Assembly (NCBI RefSeq): GCF_030247195.1
Contig: NC_080672.1
Location: 744,001-808,000, forward strand
Reading direction: 5' to 3'
DNA from: Topomyia yanbarensis
Taxonomy: Eukaryota > Arthropoda > Insecta > Diptera > Culicidae
Length of the DNA stretch: 64,000 nt
Below the pieces are notes generated by a model, which worked only from the letters and a program-made list of their open reading frames with translations, had not been told where the DNA came from and made no database searches. Position 1 is the stretch's first letter. Each line of letters starts with the position of its first letter. Both the position numbers and the translations under genes were made by a program. Below, piece after piece: positions 30,756 through 41,562 of the stretch.

Positions 30756-32456
30756 TTGCCATCTTGTATGTCGTTTAATGGAGTTTTAGGCACCGACACT
30801 AAGGAAATTTGCCAACTGTTCTCCGACAAATTTTCAAGCGTTTTTTCCAACGAGCGCCTGCCACCACAACAAGTCGCTGCCGCCGCTAATTTAACTCCTT
30901 CTCTAGGACGAACCATCAACCGAATTTGTGTCGATAATGCTGCCATTCTTGCAGCAAATGCCAAACTGAAAGCATCTTGTTCCTCGGGTCCAGATGGTGT
31001 TCCCTCGATTTTTGTCAAAAAGTGCATCAGCGGCCTTCTTGAACCACTTCGGCGAGTCTTCGAGCTATCACTCACTACTGGTACATTCCCTTCCTGCTGG
31101 AAAGCAGCGCACATGTTTCCAGTTCATAAAAAAGGAAAAAAATCGAACATTGACAATTATCGGGGAATCTCGTGTTTAAGTGCTGTATCAAAACTGTTCG
31201 AGCTGGTTGTGTTAGATCCTATTTTCTTTCACTGCAAACACTACATTGCAGATGACCAACATGGTTTCATGCCTAAACGATCGACAACGACAAACCTGCT
31301 CTCGTTCACAACATATGTAATGGATGGATTCGCTGACGGATTGCAAACCGATGCTATTTATATGGATCTATCTGCGGCCTTCGACAAAATCAACCATGAT
31401 ATTGCAATAGCGAAGCTGGACAAACTCGGCATTCATGGACAACTTCTGCGCTGGTTTCGTTCCTACCTCGATGGAAGGCAACTCCAAATCAGCATTAAGG
31501 ACTGTCTATCTGCACCATTCTTCGCTACATCCGGCATCCCACAAGGAAGCCATCTCGATCCAGTAATATTCCTCCTCTACTTTAATGACGTCAATTTCAC
31601 ATTACAAGGACCCCGCCTTTCTTTCGCCGACGACATGAAAATTTTTCAACAAATACGGGATAAAACCGATGCCGAGCTTCTTCAGAGGGAACTGAACAGC
31701 TTTAGCACATGGTGTGATCTAAACAGAATGGTTTTAAACCCGAGCAAATGCTCAATCGTTACGTTCACGCGGAAACGCCAACCGACTCAGTTTAACTACC
31801 ATTTCTTCGGCTCGAGCATTCCAAGACACTCTCACATCAAAGATCTCGGAGTCATCATGGATTCGGCATTAACATTCAAACCACATACGTCATACATCGT
31901 GGATAAGGCATCACGACAGCTTGGGTTCATCTTCCGAATAGCGAAAAACTTCAGGGACGTATATTGTCTTAAATCGCTTTACTGCGCGTTGGTCCGCTCA
32001 ACGTTAGAATATTGTTCAGCTGTTTGGAATCCGTACTACCAGAACGGGAATGGCAGAATCGAGGCTGTCCAACGCAGGTTCATACGCTTCACCCTTCGTC
32101 ATCTCCCATGGCGAAACAGATTTCAGCTGCCGAGCTATGAAAACCGTTGCCAGCTAATACACCTCGATAAACTCAGCATTCGGAGGGACTGCTCTCGAGC
32201 CCTGTTCGTCTCGGACTTACTCTCTGCCAGAGTGGATTGCCCTACAATCCTCGGACGTCTGGATCTTCAAGCCCGCGTTCGAGCTCTACGCAATAACTCC
32301 CTTCTGCGAGTTCCGTTCAGGAGAACCAACTATGGTTGCCAGAGCGCTGTTACCGGACTCCAACGAATTTTTAACAGTGTGGCGACGGCCTTTGACTTCA
32401 ACAGGACGCGGAATGCGATAAAAGTGAAAATGTTGTCAATTTTAAAATGTAATTAG
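30756..32456 (+). CDS. Reverse transcriptase part of CR1-like ORF2
   Basis: 566 codons from the first permissible start; homologous sequence extends upstream to about 30680. RT motifs in order: SCSSGPDGVPSIF near 77, MFPVHKKGKKSNIDNYRGIS near 122, FMPKRSTTTNLLSF, YMDLSAAFDKINH with catalytic Asp204, SGIPQGSHLDPVIF at 259-272, FADD at 290-293 with both catalytic Asp, LNPSKCSIVTF, and DLGVIMDSALTF. The C-terminal region (YCSAVWNPYY, RRFIRFTLRHLPW, LHKLSIRRD-like) is typical. A conserved Gly in the PQGS.LGP motif is Asp268 here. The frame has no internal stop and ends at TAG. With the frameshift upstream it is probably not active alone. Confidence 0.9.
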   Translation: MPSCMSFNGVLGTDTKEICQLFSDKFSSVFSNERLPPQQVAAAANLTPSLGRTINRICVDNAAILAANAKLKASCSSGPDGVPSIFVKKCISGLLEPLRRVFELSLTTGTFPSCWKAAHMFPVHKKGKKSNIDNYRGISCLSAVSKLFELVVLDPIFFHCKHYIADDQHGFMPKRSTTTNLLSFTTYVMDGFADGLQTDAIYMDLSAAFDKINHDIAIAKLDKLGIHGQLLRWFRSYLDGRQLQISIKDCLSAPFFATSGIPQGSHLDPVIFLLYFNDVNFTLQGPRLSFADDMKIFQQIRDKTDAELLQRELNSFSTWCDLNRMVLNPSKCSIVTFTRKRQPTQFNYHFFGSSIPRHSHIKDLGVIMDSALTFKPHTSYIVDKASRQLGFIFRIAKNFRDVYCLKSLYCALVRSTLEYCSAVWNPYYQNGNGRIEAVQRRFIRFTLRHLPWRNRFQLPSYENRCQLIHLDKLSIRRDCSRALFVSDLLSARVDCPTILGRLDLQARVRALRNNSLLRVPFRRTNYGCQSAVTGLQRIFNSVATAFDFNRTRNAIKVKMLSILKCN

Positions 32457-32515
32457 TTTAAGCACCATTGGGGCCAAGGGGCCTGTTGGTGAAGGTAATA
32501 AACATAAACATAAAC

Positions 32516-34360
32516 TAAAATAATGGGTTTAAGTCTTGAAATAGGTCAGGATAAGAGTATCATTCCGAGGTACACTCAAAATAATTGTATGAAGTAAAAA
32601 AGAAAGTCAAAGTAGACAGCCAAGAGGCGCATAACTGAGACTCTACCAAAGGTGCCACAAAACTACGCTACGGTCCTGTTAGTCCATAATAATCAACGAA
32701 CAAGACAAAGACTTCAAATTGAACAGAAATGTGTAGTGAAAATTATTTCAAACTTTTTCCGCTCGTTTTCTCAGTTTCATAGAAACAAGGGGATCGGAAA
32801 TGTGGTCATGGGCAGTAAAGCAGGCCACCTTTTTAAAGCTATAGCAAAGATCGTAGCAGGGGCGGCGAAACACTTTATGCCCGAGTGGGTAGAAAGCATA
32901 GGGTGAGGGGTCCATTAGTAAGTATTTTTTTTCCCTTTTCGCAATGCACACGCTTACATTACATTCACATTAAATCACGTTCGTTTATGTATATGGAATT
33001 GTCGTACATCGATGTTTTCAAATGTGTGCAGTGCGAGATACATGCGTTGCACATCTAAATTTTTTGAAATGGTTCAAAATTTCGAGTGGGTAATTACCCA
33101 CTCGGTTATTTTCGAGTGGATAGTACTTCCCATACTACCCACGCTTTCCGCCGGCCCTGGATCGTAGAATAAGCTAGATGAATAATCATCGAGAAAATAA
33201 CTCCATGCCGTACCACAAAAATCGAAGTCTCCTCCATGCCGGGAGGAGTTCCGCAGTATCACAAAGTTGCCGATTCCTAGCCTAGGTCCAACCAATCCTG
33301 CACTAAGTTTAATCTATGACTGAAATGTCACGTGAGATTTTTGGTGTTTCTGAAAGTGTTGGAAACTCCTTGTTTCTTCTCAAATATCTAAGACCTGAGG
33401 TGCTATTTGCTTCGAATTTCGGGCAGATCTGCCTATTGCTGGTACATTTGGCTGTCTCTCAAGAGAGAAAAACAATAGTGTAGCAAAGACCCATTTGCTT
33501 GTAATTAATGCAATACTGCATGCATGACGCGCGACACAAACAACCCATCATGCAGACGATCCTTGTCGAAGAAGACGCAAAGCAGTCTCGCCAAAGCGGG
33601 AACTATTTTGAAGGGACACACGATTTTGTCCCGTCCGGTGCGATTGTCATTCAAAATCTTTGCTCACTTGAAAAAGAGGTCCTTGAAACAGTCAATCTCG
33701 TCCTGCAGTAGATCCACGCATACCAAGTGCGAATCAATAGCTACACCATCGATCTCAACTTTGTGACCGGGCATGTAAATGCGTTAGTTCTTATTGAAAG
33801 TTTTATCGCCAGTAACATCATTTGTTTGCTTTAGGCACAGTATCAATTATGATCTTATCTAGGCGAACTTTCGAGATATTTGAAGCTAGCTATGCTCTAA
33901 CCCAGTTCAATGTGTTTGATTTTAAATGAAAACTTGTAAGTTCATTTGGGTTACTTCAGGAGAGTTCATTTATGCACGAGCCTAGAGCCAGACGCAAAGT
34001 GAAAACTGAAGAATACGAAGGAAGAGACAGAAATCATGGGGGATATAATTTGAAAGACAAGTATGAATCTTATAGTAAAGGAATAATGTGGTCATCTATC
34101 TTCACACGGTATAGGGCTAGATGCAACCTATTTTATTAGAATCTGGAACGAATAGTATGTGAAAACCTAAATAAGCAATGGATCATAAAAGCATTTTTAT
34201 TTCACATGCTTATGCTAAAATATTGACTACACCAGTCTGGAATATAACCGGAACGCCGTGGTGGCCCTTGGACTGGTAATTCAAATCTAATGATATGCAC
34301 CGTAATCAACAATCCACCAATCAGTTCAAAGTTCCCAAATTGTCTCCTCAGTATGCTTGT
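32516..34360. other. Spacer with a 22-bp palindrome and a coding-like scrap
   Basis: A perfect palindrome, CGAGTGGGTAATTACCCACTCG, lies at 33083-33104, and CCGAGTGGGTAG recurs at 32882. On the minus strand at 33860-33505 two stretches read like decayed coding DNA (KVEIDGVAIDSHLVCVDLLQ; KIVPALARLLCVFFDKDRLH), separated by stops; I do not recognise the protein. The remainder is AT-rich without features. Confidence 0.35.
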
Positions 34361-34367
34361 TATACGT

Positions 34368-34876
34368 TAGAGTGCCAATGTTTATGGTCGTCCTGAATTT
34401 TCAACACCTCAAAAGTAATGGCACTTCGAAAAAAGTCACCATGCAAAATTCAAGCGCAATCAAAAACAATGTCAGGAAGCTTCGAGATATTTTAGAAATC
34501 AATGATATTTCGAAATCTGGTGTCAATTCGAAAAAAAAATATTTTAAGTTTTAAAATCGTTATAACTATTTTTTGAAAACTCGTAGCTAGTTACGGTCGT
34601 CGACAAAGTTGTTAACCAAGGTTTGAACTATAGTTTTATAAACCTGGTTTTTCATATTCAGTGAAATAGCGATCTTTATTAACGTAAATGCAAAATAATT
34701 GATTTCCCCATATAAAACCCCATGCAAACTTTGAACGCAATGCGCAAACCCGCGAAGCAACCAATCGCTACCAAATTTTGCACAGGCATTTGGGACCACA
34801 AAAGGAACTCAAAAAGTGCTGTGCCCGCTAGTTTAAATCATTTTGAAGTTTTCCCATACAACCGTGAGCCACTCTA
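34368..34876. mobile_element. hAT-like MITE, 509 bp, probable
   Basis: The ends read TAGAGTGCC and TAGAGTGGC inward. Flanking octamers TTATACGT (34360-34367) and TTGTACAT (34877-34884) match at six of eight positions, as expected for an aged hAT duplication. The interior has AACTTTGAACGCAATGCGCA and CCAAATTTTGCACAGGC, of a kind common in mosquito MITEs. No coding capacity. Confidence 0.6.
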
Positions 34877-34884
34877 TTGTACAT

Positions 34885-35755
34885 ACTATGTTGAAAAGAT
34901 ACGATATGGTTGATGTAAATATGATATATTATTTGATATCATTATTGACAAATCAAAACATGATATAATTTTTATTTAATATTAATTCGTTACAAACGAC
35001 ATATATCAAAAATATATGGTTATATGATATAAATATCAAATCGAGAAATATTTTTGATATATTCGTGGTATGGTTTTCTGATCGGGTGTACTAACAACCA
35101 TCTTTCTAACGACTGAACGCAATGCTTACTCCAACGGGTAAATACATAAACTCTGGACATATTTTCACGTTGAAGTGAACTTACACATTATTCTGTCTTT
35201 GCAGTAAACTTGCATATTAGTTTTTGAGAAATAGTCTACTAAATATTGAGTAAATTTTTAAAATGTTTTCGGAAACGATTTTCTTGAATCACGTAGATAT
35301 GTTTTCATACTTCGCTGCCCAAAATCGGTTTAATTTTTCCCCATCTCTTTGTGTAACGATCTCATTATTGAAAAATGGTAAGTGAGAAATAAAAATATAA
35401 AATGTTTAATATCCTTACCGTTCGTGAACGGATTTAGATAATCTATGGCCCATTAGAAAATTATTTTTATAATCTTTTTTGTTAAATGCACATTAACATG
35501 TCATGTTTTGACAAAATCACCCTTGTCTCAGAAAGTAAACAACATATACAAAAAACAAAAATAATAGCTCCCATTGTTCACGTTGGGTTTGTCATTTGAA
35601 ACTAAGGTTGGTTCGATCGGCTCAACCGTTGTTTTACACATAGAAAAGCTCTACATATTTTCATGCGAAAGTCTTGTGGAAAGTTTATACTATATGATTC
35701 AATAGAATGGTAACCAACTTTCAATGAAAAACCTGTTTAAATCCACCTGCTATTG
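34885..35755. other. AT-rich spacer with ATGATAT-type repeats
   Basis: About 34904-35085 is dense in GATATA/ATGATAT/TATATCA words on both strands, low-complexity rather than a defined array. No gene is recognised. Confidence 0.45.
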
Positions 35756-35812
35756 TGCCTTCAGAATATATTGGCTTAAATGGCACGTTCCCCGTATGTA
35801 GTCGGGAACGTG
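35756..35812 (+). repeat. Dispersed ~55-bp motif (copy 1 of 3)
   Basis: CAGAATATATTGGCTTAAAT followed by GGCACGTTCCCCGTA and a TAGTCGGG block. The same ordered string occurs reversed at 48238-48292 and, more diverged, at 9968-10020. It probably marks the edge of a longer interspersed repeat not otherwise delimited here. Confidence 0.65.
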
Positions 35813-35859
35813 TGTGGTGCTATTGCGCCTTGCTCACTTATCCAACCTATGGTTTATTA

Positions 35860-37334
35860 CAGCGGTTCTCAACCTTCTTGGTATCACGGAGCCCTTTGAA
35901 ATTACCCTGGGTTGTTGCGGACCCTCACAAAAAGTTACTGTGAACACAATGTTTTTGTGGATGTAGCTTGCTGCTGCGTGTTAAGAACCCTTTTCTTCGT
36001 GCTAATGCATTAGCTGTGTTATCCACAACTTGGGGATCAACCCATTTGCTTTCTCTTGCGTTATTGTTCACATTCATATCTTGATCGGTACAGCTTCTGA
36101 GATATTCGTACTTATTTGTTTCTTGCTCTTACGGGTCGCTGTTGTAAATCCGTGTTTATCTGCTTTTATTGTGCTGGTTGTTGGTTTGGAGAAACTAGAC
36201 CAATCGTTATTATTTCGTTGCCGGCAGAGGAAGTTAGCTTCGGTATACAAAGCAGGCCAGTTATTTTCTCACACAATGTGCCACAAAGAGTGAAATACAC
36301 CGATGAAAAATAGAGCAGCACAAAACCACTGCGATGTGCAGAACGACCGCACAAAGAGAAACTTGAAAACGCAAAAGAGATGAATCTGTGCACTAAGAAC
36401 TGCACAATTTCGCGTAAATAGTCTTGAAGAGCCACTTTTTTGTGTCTCCCCTCACTAGCGAGTAGGTAGGAAGGCGAATCAAACTACAATTCAGGTAAAA
36501 AATGATCGGAAGAAAAGTTGCTTCCGTGTGCGTTGGACCAAGATTCACACTAAAGAGTCTCTTTATTTCTACTCATTGAAGTGTGCAGCCATGGAGTAGA
36601 ATGCACGTATGGGAGCAACACACATCGGAGTGGACAGGTTTATTGTGAAAGAGAAATGCGGTGGTTCGCATAAAAAGTGCAAAGAGCGTTTTTTATTCTT
36701 CTCTTTATTTGCTCTGAGGTGCATTACATCCCTGATACAAAGCGCACCAGCTTAGCGGTTTCGAAGCATTTTTTTTCTGTAATGTGCCATCTGGTTACAA
36801 AACTGGAACGTAGAATTTTAACAAGGGTAGTGATACTGAATGTTTTTTTCCTCGAGTAACGGATTCCACTTCTCCGTATTTCGACATAAATATTTCAATG
36901 TGTTCTGGTCCATGGCTATGAGATTTTCGGCCTGGGCTAAACTTTCAAATGTTATCTATACACAGTTTCTCACGTGGTGTAACTGCATATATGTCACTTC
37001 CTTGAGATGAAGATCCATTTTCCCTATTAATAACAGTACATGACTATAGATTTTTGGTAAGTCAATCGAAAGTACATTCGTCCGTTTTAAAGACACTTCT
37101 AGGTTTTGTGGCTTTATTCGATTATTTATTATTATTTATTATTATTATTTTTTATTCGATATAACACTGTTTGTGAAGATCGATTTTGATTGATATCAAT
37201 ATATTAATTTCTGTACGTTGTAAGAAACTTTTAAATTTCAATATCCAACCCGAAAAAGTAACCATCTTTGCGGACCCCCATAAACCTTTTCATGGCTCTC
37301 TAGGGGTCTGCGGCTCCCGGGTTGAGAATCACTG
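35860..37334. mobile_element. hAT-type non-autonomous element, 1475 bp
   Basis: Begins CAGCGGTTCTCAACC and ends GGTTGAGAATCACTG. Subterminal GCGGACCC (35919) and its counterparts (GGACCCCC, GGGGTCTGCGG at 37271-37315) mirror the 235-bp MITE at 1046-1280. Flanking octamers GTTTATTA and GTTGACTA agree at six of eight positions. The interior contains an (ATT)n microsatellite at 37119-37160 and open frames up to 89 codons without transposase motifs. Confidence 0.8.
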
Positions 37335-37860
37335 GTTGACTAGCTAGTTACGTCCAATATAACATTGTGGAAATGTGTATTACATTTTTGTTATACTTGG
37401 TAAGCATATATAAGTGCACGACTGTCACGAACATGATAAGCAACCTGTCGACGCTGACACACTTGAAACAAACAAAAATATAATATTTCAATTGCTTAAT
37501 CAGCGTGAGTTCAATGTTGTCTTCATGTAAATATATTTTGAAATGCCTGGTGGCGTGGAAGGGAAGGGGTATAATTAGTGGGAGGGGGAGGATGCGTCGG
37601 GAACCACCTAACTTATTTTGGTATGCGTGACGTGGATAAAGCGAATGTAGGTGTGATAGAGCTTGGCCTGCGAATCGAAATAATTTGATATTCATTTCAA
37701 TCGATTTCTAACCTATGAGGTAATACAATTATACCGGTATATGTGAGAAATTCCTATGTGACCGCAACAACCAACCTGTAACTCCGGAACAAAATGTCTA
37801 TAGCAATCAATGGGAGTATTGTATTATCCTTTAAAGTTTGCTAAGAAATAGGTGTGATAT
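37335..37860. other. Spacer, nothing recognised
   Basis: One 115-codon minus-strand open frame (37348-37695) shows no motif, and its composition matches its surroundings. No element ends are seen. Confidence 0.4.
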
Positions 37861-38560
37861 TAGCTCAGGAACTTGACGAGTTCGCCAAGGGAATCGATCA
37901 TCGTCTGGACGTTGAACAGCGACTAACCTGCTATAAATAACAATCTACATAAGAGTGAGTATGGAAGATCGCGCCTAAAATAATTTTCACCGACCTATCT
38001 GACACTTTTCATAGTGTAAACCACGTTACAACAAACGCCAAAGATGAGAACGTTAGTTAGAATCAACGGTAGTTTTGTACTTGTATCGATGCTAGCTCCC
38101 AGATTGAGGTATAATGGTTGTCATTGGAGATTACCAGCGACCCACATTTACTTCAATGCCAGGAATAACCCAGGGAAGATAATTGAGATAGTTGATGTTT
38201 CTGCTTTACTTCAATGACTTGTATTTAACGCTCAAGCTACCTCGCCGATCCTTCGCAGCCTATTTTACAGGATTTTGTCCCATCCGCTCAATTGAGGATT
38301 GAACATTTCTCCGACTACAGCTTGAAACCTTCGTTGATTGTGGTGTAGCAAGAGCTGCGTGTGTGTGAATCCGGACAAGTACTCGGTGATCAAATTCTCA
38401 CGAAAGACATTCTGCCCGAGCTCCAGAAATGTTTTAGGACTGACGAAAACCTGGACAAATTTTCGCCACACACATTGGAGCAAGGTTAACGTGGGGGTAG
38501 GAGCTTACCGAATGTCTTGGGTTTCTACTCGCCTAGTACGGTCAACCTAGTAAAAGGAGT
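37861..38560 (+). pseudogene. CR1-like reverse transcriptase relic
   Basis: Blocks of RT homology appear in order but in shifting frames: FTDLSDTFHSVNH near 38000 (the TDLSAAFD motif, catalytic Asp present), a decayed palm, LLYFNDLYLTL near 38205, RRSFAAYFTGF near 38245 where FADD is expected (both Asp changed), WC..K, and VNPDKYSVIKFSRKTFCPS at 38365. Stops and frameshifts are frequent. The match to the RT at 30756-32456 in LYFNDV..TL and NPSKCSIVTF supports the same superfamily. Confidence 0.65.
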
Positions 38561-41220
38561 CGACAGCCTTTAGAATATTGTCATGAGGCTGTACTCTTAG
38601 AATTATTAAGATCAATAAATCAAAGATTACTTTGGATTTCAAAAGTTCAAGCTAAAAAAAGGTATGCTCTTACAGGTTAATAAAAGTGTTATAAACATAC
38701 AAAACCCCGTTGGTCGCCAAACCAAAAAATAAAAAAATTGAAAGAGACAAATGTAATGTATTTTTACTAAAAACCATCTGACTGAATAGGGGAGCATGTG
38801 TCACCCTTCCTCAAAAACCTACCTCGCACTGGTGTATGGATATGCCAATCTGTCAAACTCCTTCAACGACTTATACAAGGGTTCGTTCTAATCCATTCCA
38901 TTATGTGCAATTTGTCAATTCAAAAACCTTCAGCTAACTTTTCTTTCCAACATCGCAAAGTGCAGAGGTCGACCATATGAATAGACACTCAACAAATCTG
39001 GGGTTGTTTCTTTTCATTTTTTTTTCATCCCCCAAAGGAACCTTCAACTGCCAAGGCCAAGGAAAAAGTGCTGCAATACTGCTGCTCCATGAATCAATTT
39101 ATCACAAGCACCAGAAAGTGTCCGGCTGGACTTTACGTCCTCGACCTCGACGACGAGATATGGGCTATTGTTTTGCCTGATAGCGATCCGCTTGTTTTTG
39201 TTACCACTGTCTCTACGTTTCAAAGAAAAAAATGTCTCACTTTGTTGCGTCCATTCCAAGGAACCATGGAAAGCGGATAATCACAGATAAGCCACGGAAA
39301 TATCTAGGTTCTTTTGTGGGTGGAAGATGTTGCACAACCTACACAACAATGTTATTTTCGCAGAACCCTGACCAGAAGGTTTACAATTTAGTTTAGTTTA
39401 GAAGATTTTTTCAGTTTGCGATTTGTATAAACCTTTAACTGACTAGTTGATTTGGTAATGCAACCAATAAAAAATTAACTACGTTCTTCCTCTAGAATAA
39501 ATTTAGATTCAATATGCATCAATATGGCGGACTTCAGTATTGGCTTTTTTCGATTGAGTTGATAAGAATATTTGACTAAAGCAATAAAATTCTTGTGTTC
39601 TTCAACAGCTTTCATCCACTTAATTCTATACAACGACGATTTCATCACGATACGATTATGTATATCAAGGAACAAATCGCATTCAGAACAGGATTACCTC
39701 CCACATTATAGTAGGTAGATAAAAATCAGCATCTTCTTTGTAATGACGGTGATAAAAAGTTTCTCTTCTATTGTGAAAGAGCACGATTACAAGTGTCAGC
39801 AATGTAAACCAGATCGGACATCCGGTAGTTGCCCTCATGGGATGAATCTCACCTACGCACCTATAATAATAAGCAACTTGGTAGGGGACGAAATTATACT
39901 CCCAAAAGTTAAGTCAGTTCAAACAACAACAGCAACAACCCAATTTGTAACGGGAAAATTTGGGACAAAATGTTATTCCCTCCGGGCCCGGAGGCAAACG
40001 GGAAGCTAGACGAAGGAAAAAAAGCTGTTATGGGAAAACTTTTTCAATAAGGATAAACACATTATGCAAATATTTGCTCTTAACCGTGCGTCTACACCCA
40101 CACAGCCAAGCCACATACTTGGAAAGGGCCTCGCTACCGATCTGAAAGAATCATCACCGCCTCCTGGTCGTCCCATGCTCGATTCGTGTATGTATTTGGA
40201 AACAGTTTGAACATGTTTACTCTCAGTGAAAGCAGCTTAGGCGGATCGGTCGCCTAAGACGTGCCAATGCAGACAACTTCAGCCGCTTGTGGCTTGGTAA
40301 AAGGTTTCAACGGAATGGAGTGGTGATAAACATTGATCCCGTTCGGTGAAAGTGCTAGCCTCTAACGTTGTTGGTAGCGATTGTCAACTGTCTCGTTGGC
40401 GATGGGACCTATATTTTTTTTGTGCTACCTTGGGATGCCACTTGGAGTTTGCTAGTAAAGCGAAAAAAAAAAGAAATTGATGTTTGATTGTGTAGCGAAA
40501 CAAATTTATTCTCGGTACGGGTGGGAAGGTAGTGACATGATATGACTCATCAACTGCTTTATTATTAGGTTGCTGTCAGTGAAAATCAGGATAAAAGAAG
40601 TGAAATATAATGCTAGTAAAAAAACTCATCTAATTTTCTGGAAGCAAAAATTCACCCGATTTTCTGGAAGACCGATTATAACAATTCAAACCAAACTGTT
40701 TTGTCGTAACTTTGAAAATCACGCATTCGACCTTTTCTTTCCAAAGTACAAAAATAGTTGAAAAGTATGTTCAATCTCGTGTGCTATTTTCTGTGCATAG
40801 TTTTCTTTCTAAAAGTATCAGCTGCCGGTCCACAAAGCTGACCGAGAATGACAGAAAGTTGTTTTCTCGTAATTGAAACGCAATGCAATCTTCGCAACTG
40901 TTTGCTGGAACGATGACCCTGGGGGCATCTTAGCTGACATGACAGGATGTTTGGATTGTAATGGCTTTGAAGTCACAAACATGGTCACAAGTGATGCAAT
41001 GGGAAAGAGTTGTTATTTTTCTACTTTTCTTTTAAATGGTATAAGAACCTGACCTTTTCTGAAACTTGAAACGAACTTGAGAACTGGGTTAGAACGCAGC
41101 AATAAACTCAGATGCATGAATGAGTCAATATGTATTCTTATTGAACTAAACCCTTTTTTATAGTAAAAAGAAAGCCACAAAATATTCAAATAATCAATTT
41201 TTTTTTTGGACCTTATTTAA
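38561..41220. other. Spacer, no gene recognised
   Basis: Short open frames (up to 88 codons, for example 39743-40009 plus with a C..C..SGSCPHG string) have no convincing identity. Around 39040-39290 both strands are open for about 70 codons and the sequence is a little GC-richer. No terminal repeats or target duplications were found. Confidence 0.35.
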
Positions 41221-41280
41221 GACTTTTTGGTGGTACCCAATGGGAATAACAGATCGAAATGGCGAGTTAAGAGAAAAAAT

Positions 41281-41356
41281 CCCCTTAGAGGCAGGATTAG
41301 AACCTGCAACCCTTGGGACTCCGGCCCAATGCACAAACCCTTATGATATTTCTGGG
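41281..41356 (-). other. tRNA-like unit, left arm
   Basis: On the minus strand from 41356: CCCAGAA, a D-arm-like TCATAAGGGTTTGTG, an anticodon arm TTGGG-CCGGAGT-CCCAA with perfect 5-bp stem and 7-nt loop, and a T arm GCAGG-TTCTAAT-CCTGC with perfect stem. The acceptor 3' strand no longer pairs well and U33 is C, so this is not a functional tRNA. Confidence 0.55.
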
Positions 41357-41420
41357 ATATGACGACATCCTTCTATCGGTAATGCGATAGTCATGTGTTC
41401 TTTCTGAGACGTCATCATAT

Positions 41421-41493
41421 CCCAGGGATAGCATAAGGGTTTGCACATTAGGCCGGAGTCCCGAGGGTTTCAGGTTCGAATCTTGCTTCTGGG
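41421..41493 (+). other. tRNA-like unit, right arm (73 nt)
   Basis: A 73-nt cloverleaf-like sequence: acceptor CCCAGGG/TTCTGGG (five Watson-Crick and two G-U pairs), box A-like TAGCATAAGGG, anticodon arm TTAGG-CCGGAGT-CCCGA, five-base variable region, T arm TCAGG-TTCGAAT-CTTGC with box B GGTTCGAATCT, and a T run just downstream (41499). The anticodon would be GGA (Ser), but serine tRNAs have a long variable arm and U33 is replaced by C, so it is a tRNA-derived relic that may keep a polymerase III promoter. Confidence 0.6.
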
Positions 41494-41562
41494 TGGATTT
41501 TTTTTCACATAATCGTTTTCGCTTAACTCGCCATTTCGATCTGTTTTTCCCACCAAGAAGTC

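Larger units (their letters stand above)
29200..32515 (+). mobile_element. CR1-like (Jockey-superfamily) non-LTR retrotransposon, 5'-truncated
   Basis: Endonuclease and reverse transcriptase frames are followed by a short 3' UTR (GGGGCCAAGGGGCCTGTTGG, a small hairpin) and a tail of repeated ATAAAC units at 32498-32515 instead of poly-A. No ORF1 with zinc knuckles precedes the endonuclease, so the copy is truncated at its 5' end. The coding part is markedly GC-richer than the AT-rich flanks. It is the best-preserved retroelement in the window. Two further fragments of similar RTs lie at 37861-38560 and 63161-63345. Confidence 0.9.
41221..41562. repeat. 340-bp palindrome carrying two tRNA-like units head to head
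   Basis: The left arm (41221-41366) and right arm (41393-41562) are near-complementary, including AACAGATCGAAATGGCGAGT against ACTCGCCATTTCGATCTGTT. The ends read GACTTTTTGGTGG and GACTTCTTGGTGG inward. The loop region contains a second perfect hairpin, CTATCG-GTAATG-CGATAG, at 41373-41390. Each arm holds a tRNA-like sequence pointing outward. A foldback-type element with polymerase III-like parts is the simplest reading. Confidence 0.85.

Noticed and set aside
41421..41493. Functional tRNA-Ser(GGA)
   Set aside because: Short variable region (serine tRNAs have a long arm), C instead of U at position 33, mismatches in T and anticodon stems, and location inside a palindrome.
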